NCBI GenBank assembly: GCA_002786065.1
Contig: NHNY01000001.1
Span: 992,001-1,056,000 of the forward strand
Origin: Microcyclospora pomicola
Lineage: Eukaryota; Ascomycota; Dothideomycetes; Capnodiales
DNA: 64,000 nucleotides
Reading direction: 5' to 3'
The position numbers and the translations under genes are program-made. Position 1 is the stretch's first letter. Every line of letters starts with the position of its first letter. The notes below the pieces were generated by a model. That model had not been told where the DNA came from. It was given only the letters and a program-made list of their open reading frames with translations, and did no database searches. Below, in pieces: positions 1-11,399 of this stretch.

Positions 1-650
1 AAAGGAGGTAGCGGCGTGCTGTTCGGACTAATTATTAGGCTTATTTACCTAACCTTGCTCTTATAGCGGTCTCCGTTAGCCCTACTAGGTAGTGACCCTA
101 GCTACGGGACTGCAAACTAACTAACGCGCTTATAACCCTAATACCTCTTAAACTATTAAACTACCTACTCTAGCACCTCTATCCCCTAGCGGACGTTTAT
201 CTATACCGTACCTCGCTAAAGAGCGAGGCCTAGGGGATTTTAGCCCTTAGAAGGGCTTCTCGCGCCTCTTACGCTTAGAGAGGGAGCAACCCCCCTTCTT
301 CGCGCTTACGCGACAGCGGGAACACGAGTTACTAGGCCTAGAGACCTAGAGAGTACCCTCTTTCGTGTAACGCTAGCACTTAGTGCCGGCCTCTTAGCAG
401 TTAGTACACTACGCGCTGTTAAGAAGCTGCTTACCTAGGTTCGTCTCTATAATGCGGCTAATATAACCCTAGTCACGACCGCTAGAGCGAGCCTAAGTAG
501 TAGGCGGAATATAGCTGTTAGACTACTACTTGCCGGCAACGAATAGGACATAGTCCTCGTTGCTCTTACCCTTAGCCTAGTCCTATAGGAGTATAGGAGT
601 AGCTAGCCCCTACTGCCTCTGCTCGTACTCCTACCGGGCGCTAAGCCTCG
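1..650 (-). pseudogene. Degenerate cysteine-rich coding remnant, left flank
   Basis: Read on the minus strand, about 280-480 keeps one frame with two CxxC-type clusters: CTNC, a further Cys about six residues on, then CSRCR and KKGGC, followed by a Lys/Arg-rich stretch. The frame holds several stops of the RIP type. The rest of the stretch is low-information RIP-altered DNA. The paired cysteine pattern resembles that of the antisense coding region in the inner chromovirus at 15.3-16.3 kb, so this is probably a piece of another mobile element into which the outer element jumped. The family is not identified and the piece runs off the left edge. Confidence 0.4.
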
Positions 651-655
651 GAGAG
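651..655. repeat. Target site duplication, left copy (GAGAG)
   Basis: GAGAG directly abuts the outer 656-932 LTR and is repeated exactly after the other LTR at 20,691-20,695. This marks the insertion site of the outer element. Confidence 0.9.
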
Positions 656-932
656 TGTCGCGGGCTAGGGAGTCCTGTAGTCACGCCGCGAGTAGAGAGG
701 ACTCCTCCTATGCGCGGTAGTAGGCGGAGGAGTCCTGTAAGGAGCGGAGGTGACAATCAGGAGTCCTTAGAGGCGTCGGACAGGCAAAAACACACTAATC
801 TACTAGTAGAAAATGATCTCAGCAGACGAATGTGTGTCTTATACTGTAAACTATAAAGGAAACTCTATGTAAAGGACGCTAATAACAGTAAGGGAGTCGC
901 GCTCCCTAGTGCGGGAGTCGCGAGTCGTAACA
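656..932 (-). repeat. 3' LTR of outer element (277 bp)
   Basis: Near-identical to 20,414-20,690, with two differences, both transitions. It begins TGTCGCGGGC and ends GTCGTAACA on the plus strand. It still holds several CpA sites, so it is less RIP-altered than the interior. Confidence 0.93.
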
Positions 933-945
933 ACCCCCCCCCCTA
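933..945 (-). promoter_or_regulatory. Polypurine tract of outer element
   Basis: A run of ten C on the plus strand lies directly inside the LTR. On the element's own strand this is a G run just upstream of the 3' LTR, the expected place for the plus-strand primer of reverse transcription. It fixes the element's orientation. Confidence 0.8.
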
Positions 946-959
946 CTATAACAGTTACC

Positions 960-3900
960 GTCCTAGTGACTAGAGGAAAAAACCTTCGAGTAGCGGATGT
1001 GTAGTCGGACATCGTTAGGAAAGAGGGGAATCGGGATTGTAGAAAAGGGTGTCCTAATAATGATCAGGACTGTTGACCGGCCGGCGAAGTCTGTCGGCGC
1101 TTTTTGTCACCTGTTTGTAGTGTGGTAGCGCGGCGTCTAGCAGAGGACTTCCCTTTGACCGGCGTTGCGAACAGGTTTGCTTGATTAAGGAAGTTTGCGC
1201 GCGTTTGTGCCTTGGATAGAGTCGCGCTTAGCGTTAGGGACGAAACGTTCCTCTTCGGTAGGCCGAAGATAGGTAGGGGAATCTTTCGCGGGGTGGTGCT
1301 AGGCTTAACCTTCAGTCGGGCGACGCCTTTAGTCAGAGGTTCTAGTGAAGAGTCCGACGAGTAGAATTCCGGAGGTGAGAACGGGTCTTCGGGCGCTTAG
1401 CGGCGCTTGCGGGCACTGGATCGGCTCCCTAAGTGCGTAGGCTCGCCGAGCTAGATAGTTAGTGACGTAGGCGTCGTTATGCTAGAGTCTAATTCCGCTA
1501 TGTAGGAGTCCTCGGCGTCGTCAGAGGGCTTAGCAGACGACGGTAGCAAAGGCGGCAGGAGCTTCTAGAACTGATTCAGAGGCACGAGGGATTTAGTCTT
1601 CTTGCCGTTGTCTAGTGCTTGCTATAAGAGGTCCTTCTTTGCATTCTATATGCCTAAGGTCCTGTAGGTTTCCGCGGAGATAGGCAGGGGTCGTGTAGGG
1701 AGTTCCTTAGTACAGTCCCTAATAAGGTTCCTTGTGAAGCGGGAGGCGGTGTCTCGTGCTACCATAGCTGCATTAAGACTCGCGGCTGCGGAACCGTCTA
1801 ATCGGTCTGCAATCTTGCGGAGAGGGGCGGAGGACTCCCTGTTGCGTCTGTTAGCTATCGCGCGGAGGAGCTCGGTAGTGCGTTGCATGTATAATACGCT
1901 GGACAGTAGAGCATAGAATGAGACCTATGCCGTAGTGTTGACTGCCTAGAGTGCGTTAGAGTCCCTTACGTTAGTCACTGTCTAGCTACGGTCCGACATC
2001 TCCTTAGGAATGCTGTAGGCGCTCCGTTTAGGCAGGAGGATCTCCTCGACGTCCGGCATGTCTGTATCGGAGTCGTCTAGTGCTATAGAGGCTCGTCTCG
2101 CGAAGGTTCGCTTAGCGGAGGGTCGCTTTAGCGATAGGAACTCGACTTTAGAAGGGTATGTGTAGCATAAGGTCGGGTAGACATCCGGGTCGAGCGGGTT
2201 CTGAATCAGGTTAATGTAGCGACTGCTAAGCTGACTCTAGTTAATGTCCTTGACGATAAGGGGTTGCGGCGGGTTAGATGTAACGTCCTGTTGAACGATA
2301 GCCTGTCGGACGTTATCAGGGATCCGTCTATTAGTATCGAGCATGAAGTCGTAAAACTCGTCGGAAACCCGGTCTATATCCACTGTTGCTAGGTAAGTAA
2401 CGAGGTTCTATATAATAGGATTGTCGAGGTCCGCGCCGTATATCTCGCCGTTAGGGACTTTCTGTATGTAGCTGTTATAGGTATACCTCTCCCGCGAGTT
2501 AGGAGAGGTCTAAGGGAAGGAGCTTAAGGCGTCTTTCTCGGTTTGGTCTAGCTTAGCAGGCTCATCACGGAAGAGGTGTTTAATCTATGCCTCCCCTATA
2601 AGGGAGTATGCTTAGCATATCTTCATTAGGTACTAAGTTCCTTTAACTTTTACGACCGCTAGTGGTCCTAATTATCTGCGAGCAGGGTGCGGAAAACCCT
2701 AGCTCGTGAAATCTCTACCCTAGTGCTTGCTAAGGTGCTACTTGTTGATAACATTGAAGCGATAGCAAAGCTTAGCGAGTCGTCCGACATGTATATCTAT
2801 TAGCATGACTCCGGAAGGCGGGAGTTGTTCTCTATTTAGGAGGAAGGATAGTAGCTAGCAAATAGTCGTGTATATAAGGAGATGCGCGGTCCGCTTTATG
2901 TCTATCTCAGAATGCGATGCCGGCTTAACCTCCGTAGAGGCGGTCTTCGCGCCGGGTGTCTATAGCTTATAGAAGGGCTTACGGTGTCCTTACGTACAGG
3001 GGTGTGCTATTCCGCCGCTAGCTATTGTAGTGACCGGTTGTGCTTGAATAGGGTTGTTGTGCAGGTTTGTGGTAACGTTAAGGGCGGCCTCTAAGTGTTA
3101 GGGCTAGAGGTTGCGGAAGTCGACAAGTCTGTTAACGAGGTTTCGTGCAGCGAGACCGTAAGAACGAGCTTCTAGGACTAGTTCGCGTGAGGTAAAGCCG
3201 TAGGTTTGTAGGAGAATCGGGTAAATGATTTCTACGAGTGATTAAACGAGGGTAGTAATGATCGGGTAACCAGTGCGCAAGTCGGTGTACTTTTCTTCGC
3301 AACGCTTAATAGAGCGAAGATCGGCGGACTCGATCGCGAAGTTAGAAGTCGAGCGGAAAAGCGAGAGGTCGCAAACTACATCCTCGTAAATAGAAAGGAC
3401 TTAATCGGACTCCTTCTAACACACTAGGTGCTTAAACTCAGGAATGTAGAGACCTTACTCTCTAGCGCGGATCGCTGCCTCTTCGAGGATCTCTTTTAGA
3501 AGGACGACTCCCGCTCGCACTAGTTAGCTAAGTGTGCGGAGGGTGGAGCCGAAGTGCGCAGTCGGGGCGGGTTCCGGAGTGTTAGCGGTCTTACTTCTCG
3601 AGTCGGACTCGTTCTCTTTCGGGGCGTCGTTCTGTGCGGTAGGGAGGTCAGACTCCGTGTCCACACTGGCGCGGGATTCGTGTTAACCCGTGGTGGAATC
3701 CTAGACAGGGGCAGAACGCTCCTTCGCCTCCTGCTCTAGGTTTAATTTGAGTATGTGAGCGTCAATGGTGTCGCGTGAGAGCTCTACTTCGGTGGTGAAT
3801 TTGTTCTAGGTGTCGTAGTCAAATGCGTCAGCGAGTTCGACGTTTAGGCTGTCCTGTGCGATAGAACCCCGACTGACGAATTTCACGGTGTTAAGGTTAC

Positions 3901-5270
3901 GGAAGTTTGCCAAACAATACGCGCGTAAGAGGCTGTTTAAGATTTGGCAGCCGCTTTAAATAGTGTCGTCGTCGTAGAAGATGTAGGAAGTAATCCTCCG
4001 TGTAAGATGGTTGCTAAATAAAAGATTGAGATCCTTAACGAAAACCTGGCGTTTCTAATAGTGTGCGAGGTTTGCGGCGAAGAACAAGACTAAGGCGGAT
4101 TCGTGCCCCTAACGCAAAGTGCTAGGAAGGTCGTTAGAGAGCGACTGTCTAGGGAATAAGCAGCTGTGCTTTTCGAAGAACTTTTCCTGCTTTTTCGAGA
4201 AACCAGTTAGATAGGCCGGGACGTGGTCGTCGGAGGGCGAGCTTTTAGGCGAGTCTTGTATGTTCAGGTCGGCGTTAGTGGGCGCGAAGTCTATCTAAGC
4301 GCGCGGGTCGCACTTCGTAGCGTATTAGACTCCTTCCGGAGGCTTAGTAGCTTCGTAGCGGAACTAGAGCTTTTCAGGAATGTCGTAGGACTGGTTATAG
4401 TTTGCAATCCAAAGGTCAGTAAAAAGATTATGTCCTAAACGTACAGGCGCGTCGACAGAGAACAACTAGACAGTTAAAGCCTAGGACTCTTTGTCACAGT
4501 ACGTGAGTGCTACAAGCAGGAGTCGGAAGTCGTTAAAGGCCTACTCTTTGTCTAAGTTAACAGCAAGCAGGAGAGCTACTAGCCACTTAGAAGTCCACGC
4601 GATCTCGTAGGGTGGTTCGCAGGCTAGGAAGGTGACGTCTTGTTCTCGAAGGACCTTAGCTTAACCTTCGATAAGGAACCTCGTTCCCTTCCGGAGGGCT
4701 GTCCGCTCGAGCGCTAGGGTTTCCCGCTTTGACGCTAGAGGGACAAATAGTTGACCTAGGTCGGAGTATAAAGTATCGGACTCCTTAGCCAGCTTACGAA
4801 CGATCTTCTCGTAACCGGAGCTGTATCGGAGTCGCGAAGCGGCGTTATACGCCGCAAGATTTTGTTCGGAGACAGGTAGTAGGGTGGAGGAGGGGAGTTG
4901 CGCCGTTGTAGGTAATGGCGGATAGGTGTTCTCGACGGGGGCAGGCTCTTGTGAGAGGACGGTGCCTACAACCTGCTGATTTGCCTTGCGAGCCGCTAGT
5001 GTCGCTGTTCTAAGAGAAGTAGCTAGCAGAGGAGGGACTTCCAAATTAGGAGTAAAGTGTGATGGTGCGTAATTAGGGGAACGTGTTCGGTCGCCGACTG
5101 ACGATCGGAAAGCTTCTTCGTCGACCTATAAGCAATAACGAATGCCGCGGATCTGCCTTGTGCCCGGCAGATAGAAAAGGGAGGTGTGGCCGCTCTAACG
5201 GAGTCTTTTAACGATGTCCCTACCGCGGAGGTAGGGTTAGCGGAAAAAGATGTAGCTCGCGATGTCACCT
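960..5270 (-). pseudogene. Extra 3' coding region of the outer element, function unknown
   Basis: About 4.3 kb between the chromodomain and the 3' LTR reads as coding on the minus strand. Codon-like composition extends across most of it and the longest open piece is 127 codons (4,661-5,044). It lies downstream of pol in the same orientation, where envelope or other accessory genes sit in some Gypsy elements. I saw no signal peptide, fusion motif or known domain, so no function is assigned. It could be an element-specific accessory gene, a captured host gene or a further nested insertion; I found no terminal repeats around it. It is broken many times. Confidence 0.5.
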
Positions 5271-5930
5271 ACGTGCGTGCCGGCAACAAATATGTTAAGG
5301 AGTTGGTGAAACTCGTTACGGTACTACCCCTTCCGTAGGTTAGCTAGTGCAAGTTGCGCTAGAGGGCAGTTAGAGACCTACTAGAGGTCCGTAGGAAGGT
5401 TTTCAAATTAGGGAAAAAGCAGTTCTTAGTGCTTAAGGAGAAGACGCTGCTGTAGGGAGACGAATCCAAGCTCGAAGCTCTTATTTATGTGCTCCTAGGG
5501 TGTCGTGCACCGCGGTTAACGTGACAAGGACGTGTTTGACTAAGGAGGGAATATGCTTAGAGGACGAACTAGGTTGGTATGCTTATAGTAGGGTATGATT
5601 GTGTAGATATAAAGGTTTGTGAAGTTTAGTAGATGTGTTGTGTGGTGCGGACACGAAAAAACAAATAGTGTCGCCACCGCTGCGGAGGTGTCGCGACAAT
5701 CGTAAACAAACAGCGGCTTGTTACATGCTAGAAAGCAACACGACTCCTTAAGATTAAACGGCTACACGAAAGGTTGCGGGCATGCTTTAAAGAATACCGA
5801 TGCCAACTTAGTCCTGTCCTGCTGAAAAACATGCTTCCGAAAAATGATCCGCGTCCTAGAGGAAGATTCACAACCCCTAAGGGTGTAAGGCGCCTGCCTT
5901 TGCGCTAGGACGGCGCGTCTTTAGGCGACG
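5271..5930 (-). other. Spacer between pol and the extra coding region
   Basis: Mostly non-coding, RIP-altered sequence. Near 5,670-5,700 there is a short GC-rich imperfect palindrome (GTCGCCACC...GGAGGTGTCGCGAC). It could be a leader or promoter for the extra coding region, but nothing else supports that. Confidence 0.3.
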
Positions 5931-5939
5931 GAATCCTCT

Positions 5940-8900
5940 ATTATTAGGGTGTTAGCGTTCATAGTTATCGATTAGGTCCCTAGCGTTGTTAAGATCATCC
6001 TCGTTATACTAGGCGTTGTAGAGGTTGTTCTAACCCTTCTACTTCACACGATATTAGGTGACCGTCGCTCCTTTCCTAGTAGTGATTCTTTTCGCGACTA
6101 GTCGTTCGATTTCGTACTGGTCTATAGGATCATCGTTTGCAACGGCGATCGGACCTAGCTCGTAGCTAGCTGTCCTTCTAAAAGGATCATCTCCCTTCGG
6201 CGCCGGTTTGATCTAGGCGATGGACACTACCGGGTGGATCTTGTACGCGGCTAGGAGCTCCAATCGGTAGGCGAGGCTGCCGACCTTAGCGAGCACCTTA
6301 AAAGGGCCTTCTCGCTAATGGCTGAGCTTAGCCAGCATATCTCCGACTGACTTGTACCCGTGGTGTAGGCGGAGGAACACCATATCTCCCGGGCGGAGGG
6401 ACAGTGGCTTGTGCTTGCTGTCGTACCTTTCTTTTATAAACACGTTAGCTATAGCGATAGCATCCTAGATCTCGCGTCTGATCGTAGCTCGTACCGCGGC
6501 GTGGTCTTGCTCCGGAAGTAAGTCTAGGACATTCAATAAGTCAAGGTTGGTCTTGAATCCTATGATAGCCTCGTTAGGGGCATAGCCGGTGGTCGCGCTA
6601 CGAGAGTTGTTCAGAATAGACTGCAGCGTAGGCAGACATTTACTCCAGTCGCGGTCTAGCGAGCCCGTTACAAAGTATCGCATAGCTATTTCCACCGTCT
6701 GATTCGTTCGTTCCGACTGACCGTCCGTCTGTGGATAGTATGCGGTAGCAGCAAGTATACGGACATTAAGGAGCTTTAGGACCTTCGCCTAGAATCCGGA
6801 GAGGAAGCGCGGGTCTCGGTCGCAGATAAGGACTGCGGGTATGGGCCAATCCATCTTCTAAAGTTTGACAAGCCAACGTTCAGCCTATTGTTCAGCGCTC
6901 TAGTCGTCTCTACCCGTAATGAGCGCGACCTTCTTAGACATCTTATTAGTGGCAGTAAGTAAGGCATTCTTGCCCTTCTTCGTCGTCGGTAAGGGCATTA
7001 CGAAGTCCATTGTTATTTCGCGGAAGACCTCTAACCTAGGCTGTATTAGATTCAATTCTCTATAGAGCGCATGTCTAAGCGTCTCGTTCCTACGGCACTC
7101 TAGGCAGTAACGAATATACTTCTTAAGCTTACGCGAGAGATAGTGTATAAAGAAGGACTCCCGGACTCTATCGTATACTCGCTAGAACCCTTAATGGTGT
7201 CTCTTATCGTAAGCCTGTCGGAAGATGTCCGGCACTATAGAACGCGGAATACACAAACGATCTCTACCGTTCTCGGTGTCCCTCGCGTATAGCAGTCTGT
7301 TCCTTTTAAAGAATAGAAGTCCTAAAGGGCTGTTAAACTCGTCTCTACAGAGACTACTTTGCGCGTTAGGGCGAAGCACTAAGGCGTCGTTAGTAGAGTT
7401 AGCCGCGTTCCTCGCCTACGCTTAGAGGACTATTTGCAACACACGCGCCTAGTAGGGGTTATGTTCGTACTGTAGAGCCAATCTCTCCCGGAATTCGGCG
7501 TCCATCTCTACGAGCATAATATAGAAAGTTAGCGCGTCTCCACGATGCTAATCATCGGCGTCGACGTCTAGCATTTCCGTGTCGGGGTCTTCGCCTAGTT
7601 TCTTCGTTATCAGACGGCTAAGAGCGTCTGGCACGAGATAGATTCGTCCCGGTCTATACACTACGTTAAGACGGAAAGCCGACAGGTACGTGGCCGCTCT
7701 GACGAGTTTAAGGTTTAATCGATTAGTAGAGGTCGTAGTCGTCAATAAGTAGTGCTTAGTTAATCTAACTGCAGCGTAATAGTCGGTGAACACTGTTACT
7801 AGATATCGGCTAGCCTACAGGTAGTAGTGTAGCTTCTTCACCACCTAGGTAACTCTACCGACCTCGAGTTCTGTCGGCTAGTACCTTAACTCGGCGGGCG
7901 TTAGCGCTTTGCTAAGGAAGGTGACCACCTAAATGTCCTTGCGTAGGAACAACAGCGCCCGACCGTTCTCTATAGCAGGATCTAGATCTCCCTTAACTAT
8001 ATACATTATTGCGCCTATACCCTACTCGAAAGAGGAGTCTACGTCTATGTACAGACGACGGTCCGGATCCGGATAGAACAGGAGGGAGTCCGCAGAGTCC
8101 GCGAACTGCTGTTGTAAGAGTGCGAACGAGTTCTTAAGTTCGTCTATATCCGGAGGATCATCTCCGCTACCGAGCAAAGTCCGAGCCGCATATTTCTTTC
8201 TAGCACCACCTTCGACGGGTCCAGCCTTTAATAGGCGGGTCTTCTCACGCTATAAGGGTTTAGAAACCTAAGCGTAATAAGGTATGGAAGTGCGGAGCTA
8301 ATTAGTCAAACTAATATAGTATTCCAGCTTCTATAAGGTGTGTAGGAACTCGAGTGAGGTTAACGCCTTAAGTTTCTCTTCGTGCGTAGCCATGCCTATA
8401 CCGCTAACATGCTAGCCTAACAAAGTAGTAGACGGATATCCTAGGAAGGACTTCTTAGGGGACACGCTTAAGCGTCTCTCGTTCAGGATTTTGAAAACCT
8501 TATCGAGATGGCGCCGGTGGTTATCTAAGGTTTTTAAGAAAATTACTAAGTCGTCGATGTATGCTCGCGCGAAAGCTCGGCATAGCCGCAGGAAATTGTC
8601 TATCGACCGCTAGACATACTGTACCGAATTGCAGTAGCCTATAATTGCCACACGAAAAGACTCCTAACCTCGGTAAGTATTAATAGTTATCTTATGCTAG
8701 TCTTCTGGCGCAATCGGAAACTAGTAGAAGAAAGAGATTATATCTATAGTAGAGATGTATGTGTAACTGGCTAACAGCGCAAACATATCGGCTTGCAACG
8801 GGACTTAGTAGGAGTCTAGGATCGAAATCTTGTTTGCGCTACGGATATCTACTACCGCGCGACCTTTGTCGACGACTCCTCCTTTCCTGTCGGGAACCTT

Positions 8901-9885
8901 CTTCTAGACGACAAATACTAGGAACCTAAAAGGTATAGGTTATGTAGTGTAGACGACCTTCCCTTATTGTTGTATCGGATTAAGGGTATTATCTACGACT
9001 TTCTAGTCTCTTTTCCCGAGATTATACATCTTAGGTTTTAGAATATGGTCGAGGTAGTTATGCTTAAAGGGTATCTTTATCTATTGTTCCTTTAGCATGT
9101 CGACTACGGTACCGCGGTCTCTCCACAAGTCCGGATATCTCTCGACGACTTCTACGAGGACATTCCGATCGTCTTCGGATCTATAAATGGTTACCCTACT
9201 CTAGTAAAGCCATTCCTAGTCTTTGTCTACGACTATCTATAAAGGGCGGAGAGCGGCGATGCTGTGTTCGTTATTATAGACTGCGTATGCCCCTTTATAT
9301 TCGCACTCTATGATCATTCCTAATCGATTGTTCTAGGGAAGGATTATCAGCGAGTCGGTATCGTTCCGGACTATGGTGCGAGTAAATTGACTGTCCACAA
9401 GGTAGTTGTAGACAGCAACGCCCGCGGTCTGTCTATCGGACTCGAAAGCGTAGTCCCTGTCGTTAGGAAGGTCTCCGACAAAATGTATAGGTACTCTAAC
9501 TACCGATTTGGGCGGGACTACCGTCCTCTCGGTAGTTATAACGACCTTTTACACGATCGGGCCGCCCTTACGTTTAACTTTAATCGGAATGTCGACCTTG
9601 CCGGCTATTATAGCTAGCCTTAGCGGCGTGTTTATTAAGATATCTTCCGGCCTGATAACATCCATCCCGATTAACATCTTTGCCTTAAGGTTGTCCACGA
9701 GGTAAACCTTACGTGTGGTCTAGAAGATTGCCGGTCTACCTTTATAAGTCCTAGGAAACGCTAGGGGGACATTCGCATATTGTATCGACTTGGTCTTGCT
9801 AGTAACGCCGCCTAATAGGATCGAATCCTCTATCTCTAGTATAGGCAGGCCTAGGTAGGCTCCGACTAACCACTTCTTGTCTGCC
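5940..9885 (-). pseudogene. Outer element pol: protease C-part, RT, RNase H, integrase, chromodomain
   Basis: On the minus strand, in order: the end of an aspartic protease fold (LIGMD-type motif near 9.66 kb); reverse transcriptase with a YIDD box at 8,551-8,562; RNase H ending in the Gypsy-typical VPDALSRL motif near 7.63 kb; an integrase with its zinc-binding N-part near 7.3 kb and core at 6.46-6.7 kb; and a chromodomain at about 6.14-5.94 kb with a YRVKWKG-type core. Chromodomains of this kind steer integration to modified histones in chromoviruses. It is a fossil with many breaks. Its protease is separated from its gag by the inner element. Confidence 0.85.
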
Positions 9886-10101
9886 TATAAGGCCCCTTTC
9901 CTACCTAAAGTAAGGTTGAAGTTACGTGTCTCTAGTCTTAGCATAAAGCGACACTTCGGTACGCGACCTGCGCACCTCGTACGCTTTATAGATTATTCTT
10001 GGTAGTAACTGTATCATACTATTACTCCCCTATTTCTGTGTACTACGCTATCCTTTAGCATCTAGAAGCTACGCCCTAGTAGCCTATTGCTGCCTCTTAC
10101 A
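9886..10101 (+). repeat. 5' LTR of inner element (216 bp)
   Basis: About 95% identical to 16,989-17,204. No convincing tRNA primer-binding site could be recognised directly downstream. Confidence 0.9.
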
Positions 10102-10199
10102 ATTATAATCTATCTTTTAAGGAACATAGCCTAGTACACAGGATAGAGGATATTTAGGAGATAGAAGGGCATAGCACCTATAAAAACCCTACAGAGACA

Positions 10200-11330
10200 A
10201 CTACGAGCGACATTATATAAGACGCGAGCGCGACGCTAGAAGAGCGCTTGCGCATCGCGCAGGAAAAGCAGGATCGTCTTATTATGTAACGAGAGCTACA
10301 GAGGGTAGAGGAGGAAGTAGCTATGCTTAAGAGAGGCAATAGCATCCCTAATAGCCTCCCTGATCATCTCCAAACCAGCTTAGCTATTACTACACTAAGA
10401 TCCTTAGAACTCACTCCGAGTTTGGCAGGAAGCGCTGTATAGTCGCTGCGTAAGCGTACGACTAGTGACGAAGAAGATGATGCGCAACCGCGTTTCAAAA
10501 AGCGGGACACTAAGCTAAAGGACTTAGATAAATACTATAGCAAGAGCATTAAGGAATATCGTAACTACGTGCGCGATGCGGAGCTTACTGCTATAAACGC
10601 TCTAGGAGCCTTCCCTACAGAAGAAAACCTTATTACTTAGGCTATGCAGTTTCTCGAGGGAGACCCGAAAGAAACCTAGTAGTCGGAGTATAAGCGACTA
10701 AAGAGCGCAGGTGTCGCGCTTAACTAGGAACACTACAAGGCATTTCTGCTAGATATCTAGGCAGACCTAGTTAATCGTGGTATAGAGGCAAGCTAGCAAT
10801 ACAAGAAAGCGGAGCAACGAGAGGGCTAATCTATAAGGGCCTTCGCTACCTTTCTTAAGACACTAGAAGCGCAGCTCCCCCTATACACCGAGGCGCAACG
10901 TGTGCAGCACCTGTTTATAGGAATAAGGCCGGAATTGAGGGCTTCTCTCTCTAACTATATAGTGATCCCTAACACAAGGGAGAAATTGATTGCTGTCGCA
11001 ACTACTATAGAGACGAACATACGCCGTACTAGAGGCGCACGATCGGGACACAGTCGCATAACCGGAGAGCTACACCATAGTCCTCGAGTTTCCTAAAGGA
11101 CTCGAGGGAGTAGCAAATCGACGTACCCGACTCGCGCGCGCGACGAGCGTCGCGCGCTAGAGCCGCGCAAGTATAACAACGATATAGCCACAGCACCTAA
11201 ACTAGGCACTTGTTAGACCTGTGGAGAATCAGGTCACATCTCCTCTAACTGTCTAAAGAAGAGGAAGGGTAGAAATCCTAACAGGACCCCTGTCAACTAT
11301 GTTAAGGTAGGAAAAGCCTAAGCGCTTTAC
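10200..11330 (+). pseudogene. Inner element gag with CCHC zinc knuckle
   Basis: The first part has a heptad-like Glu/Arg-rich stretch (about 10.23-10.34 kb) and an acidic-to-basic linker. A capsid-like helical region follows (about 10.55-11.05 kb, including an open piece at 10,902-11,096). Then comes an Arg-rich tail and a knuckle near 11,205-11,262 of the form C-x2-C-x4-H-x4-C. This is the normal order in Ty3/Gypsy Gag, where the knuckle packages RNA. It is broken many times. Confidence 0.8.
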
Positions 11331-11399
11331 AAAGTATAGCTAATATACAGCGCAGGGTAATCGAAAAATTATCGGCTATAGAACGCAAGTGTAGCGCGC

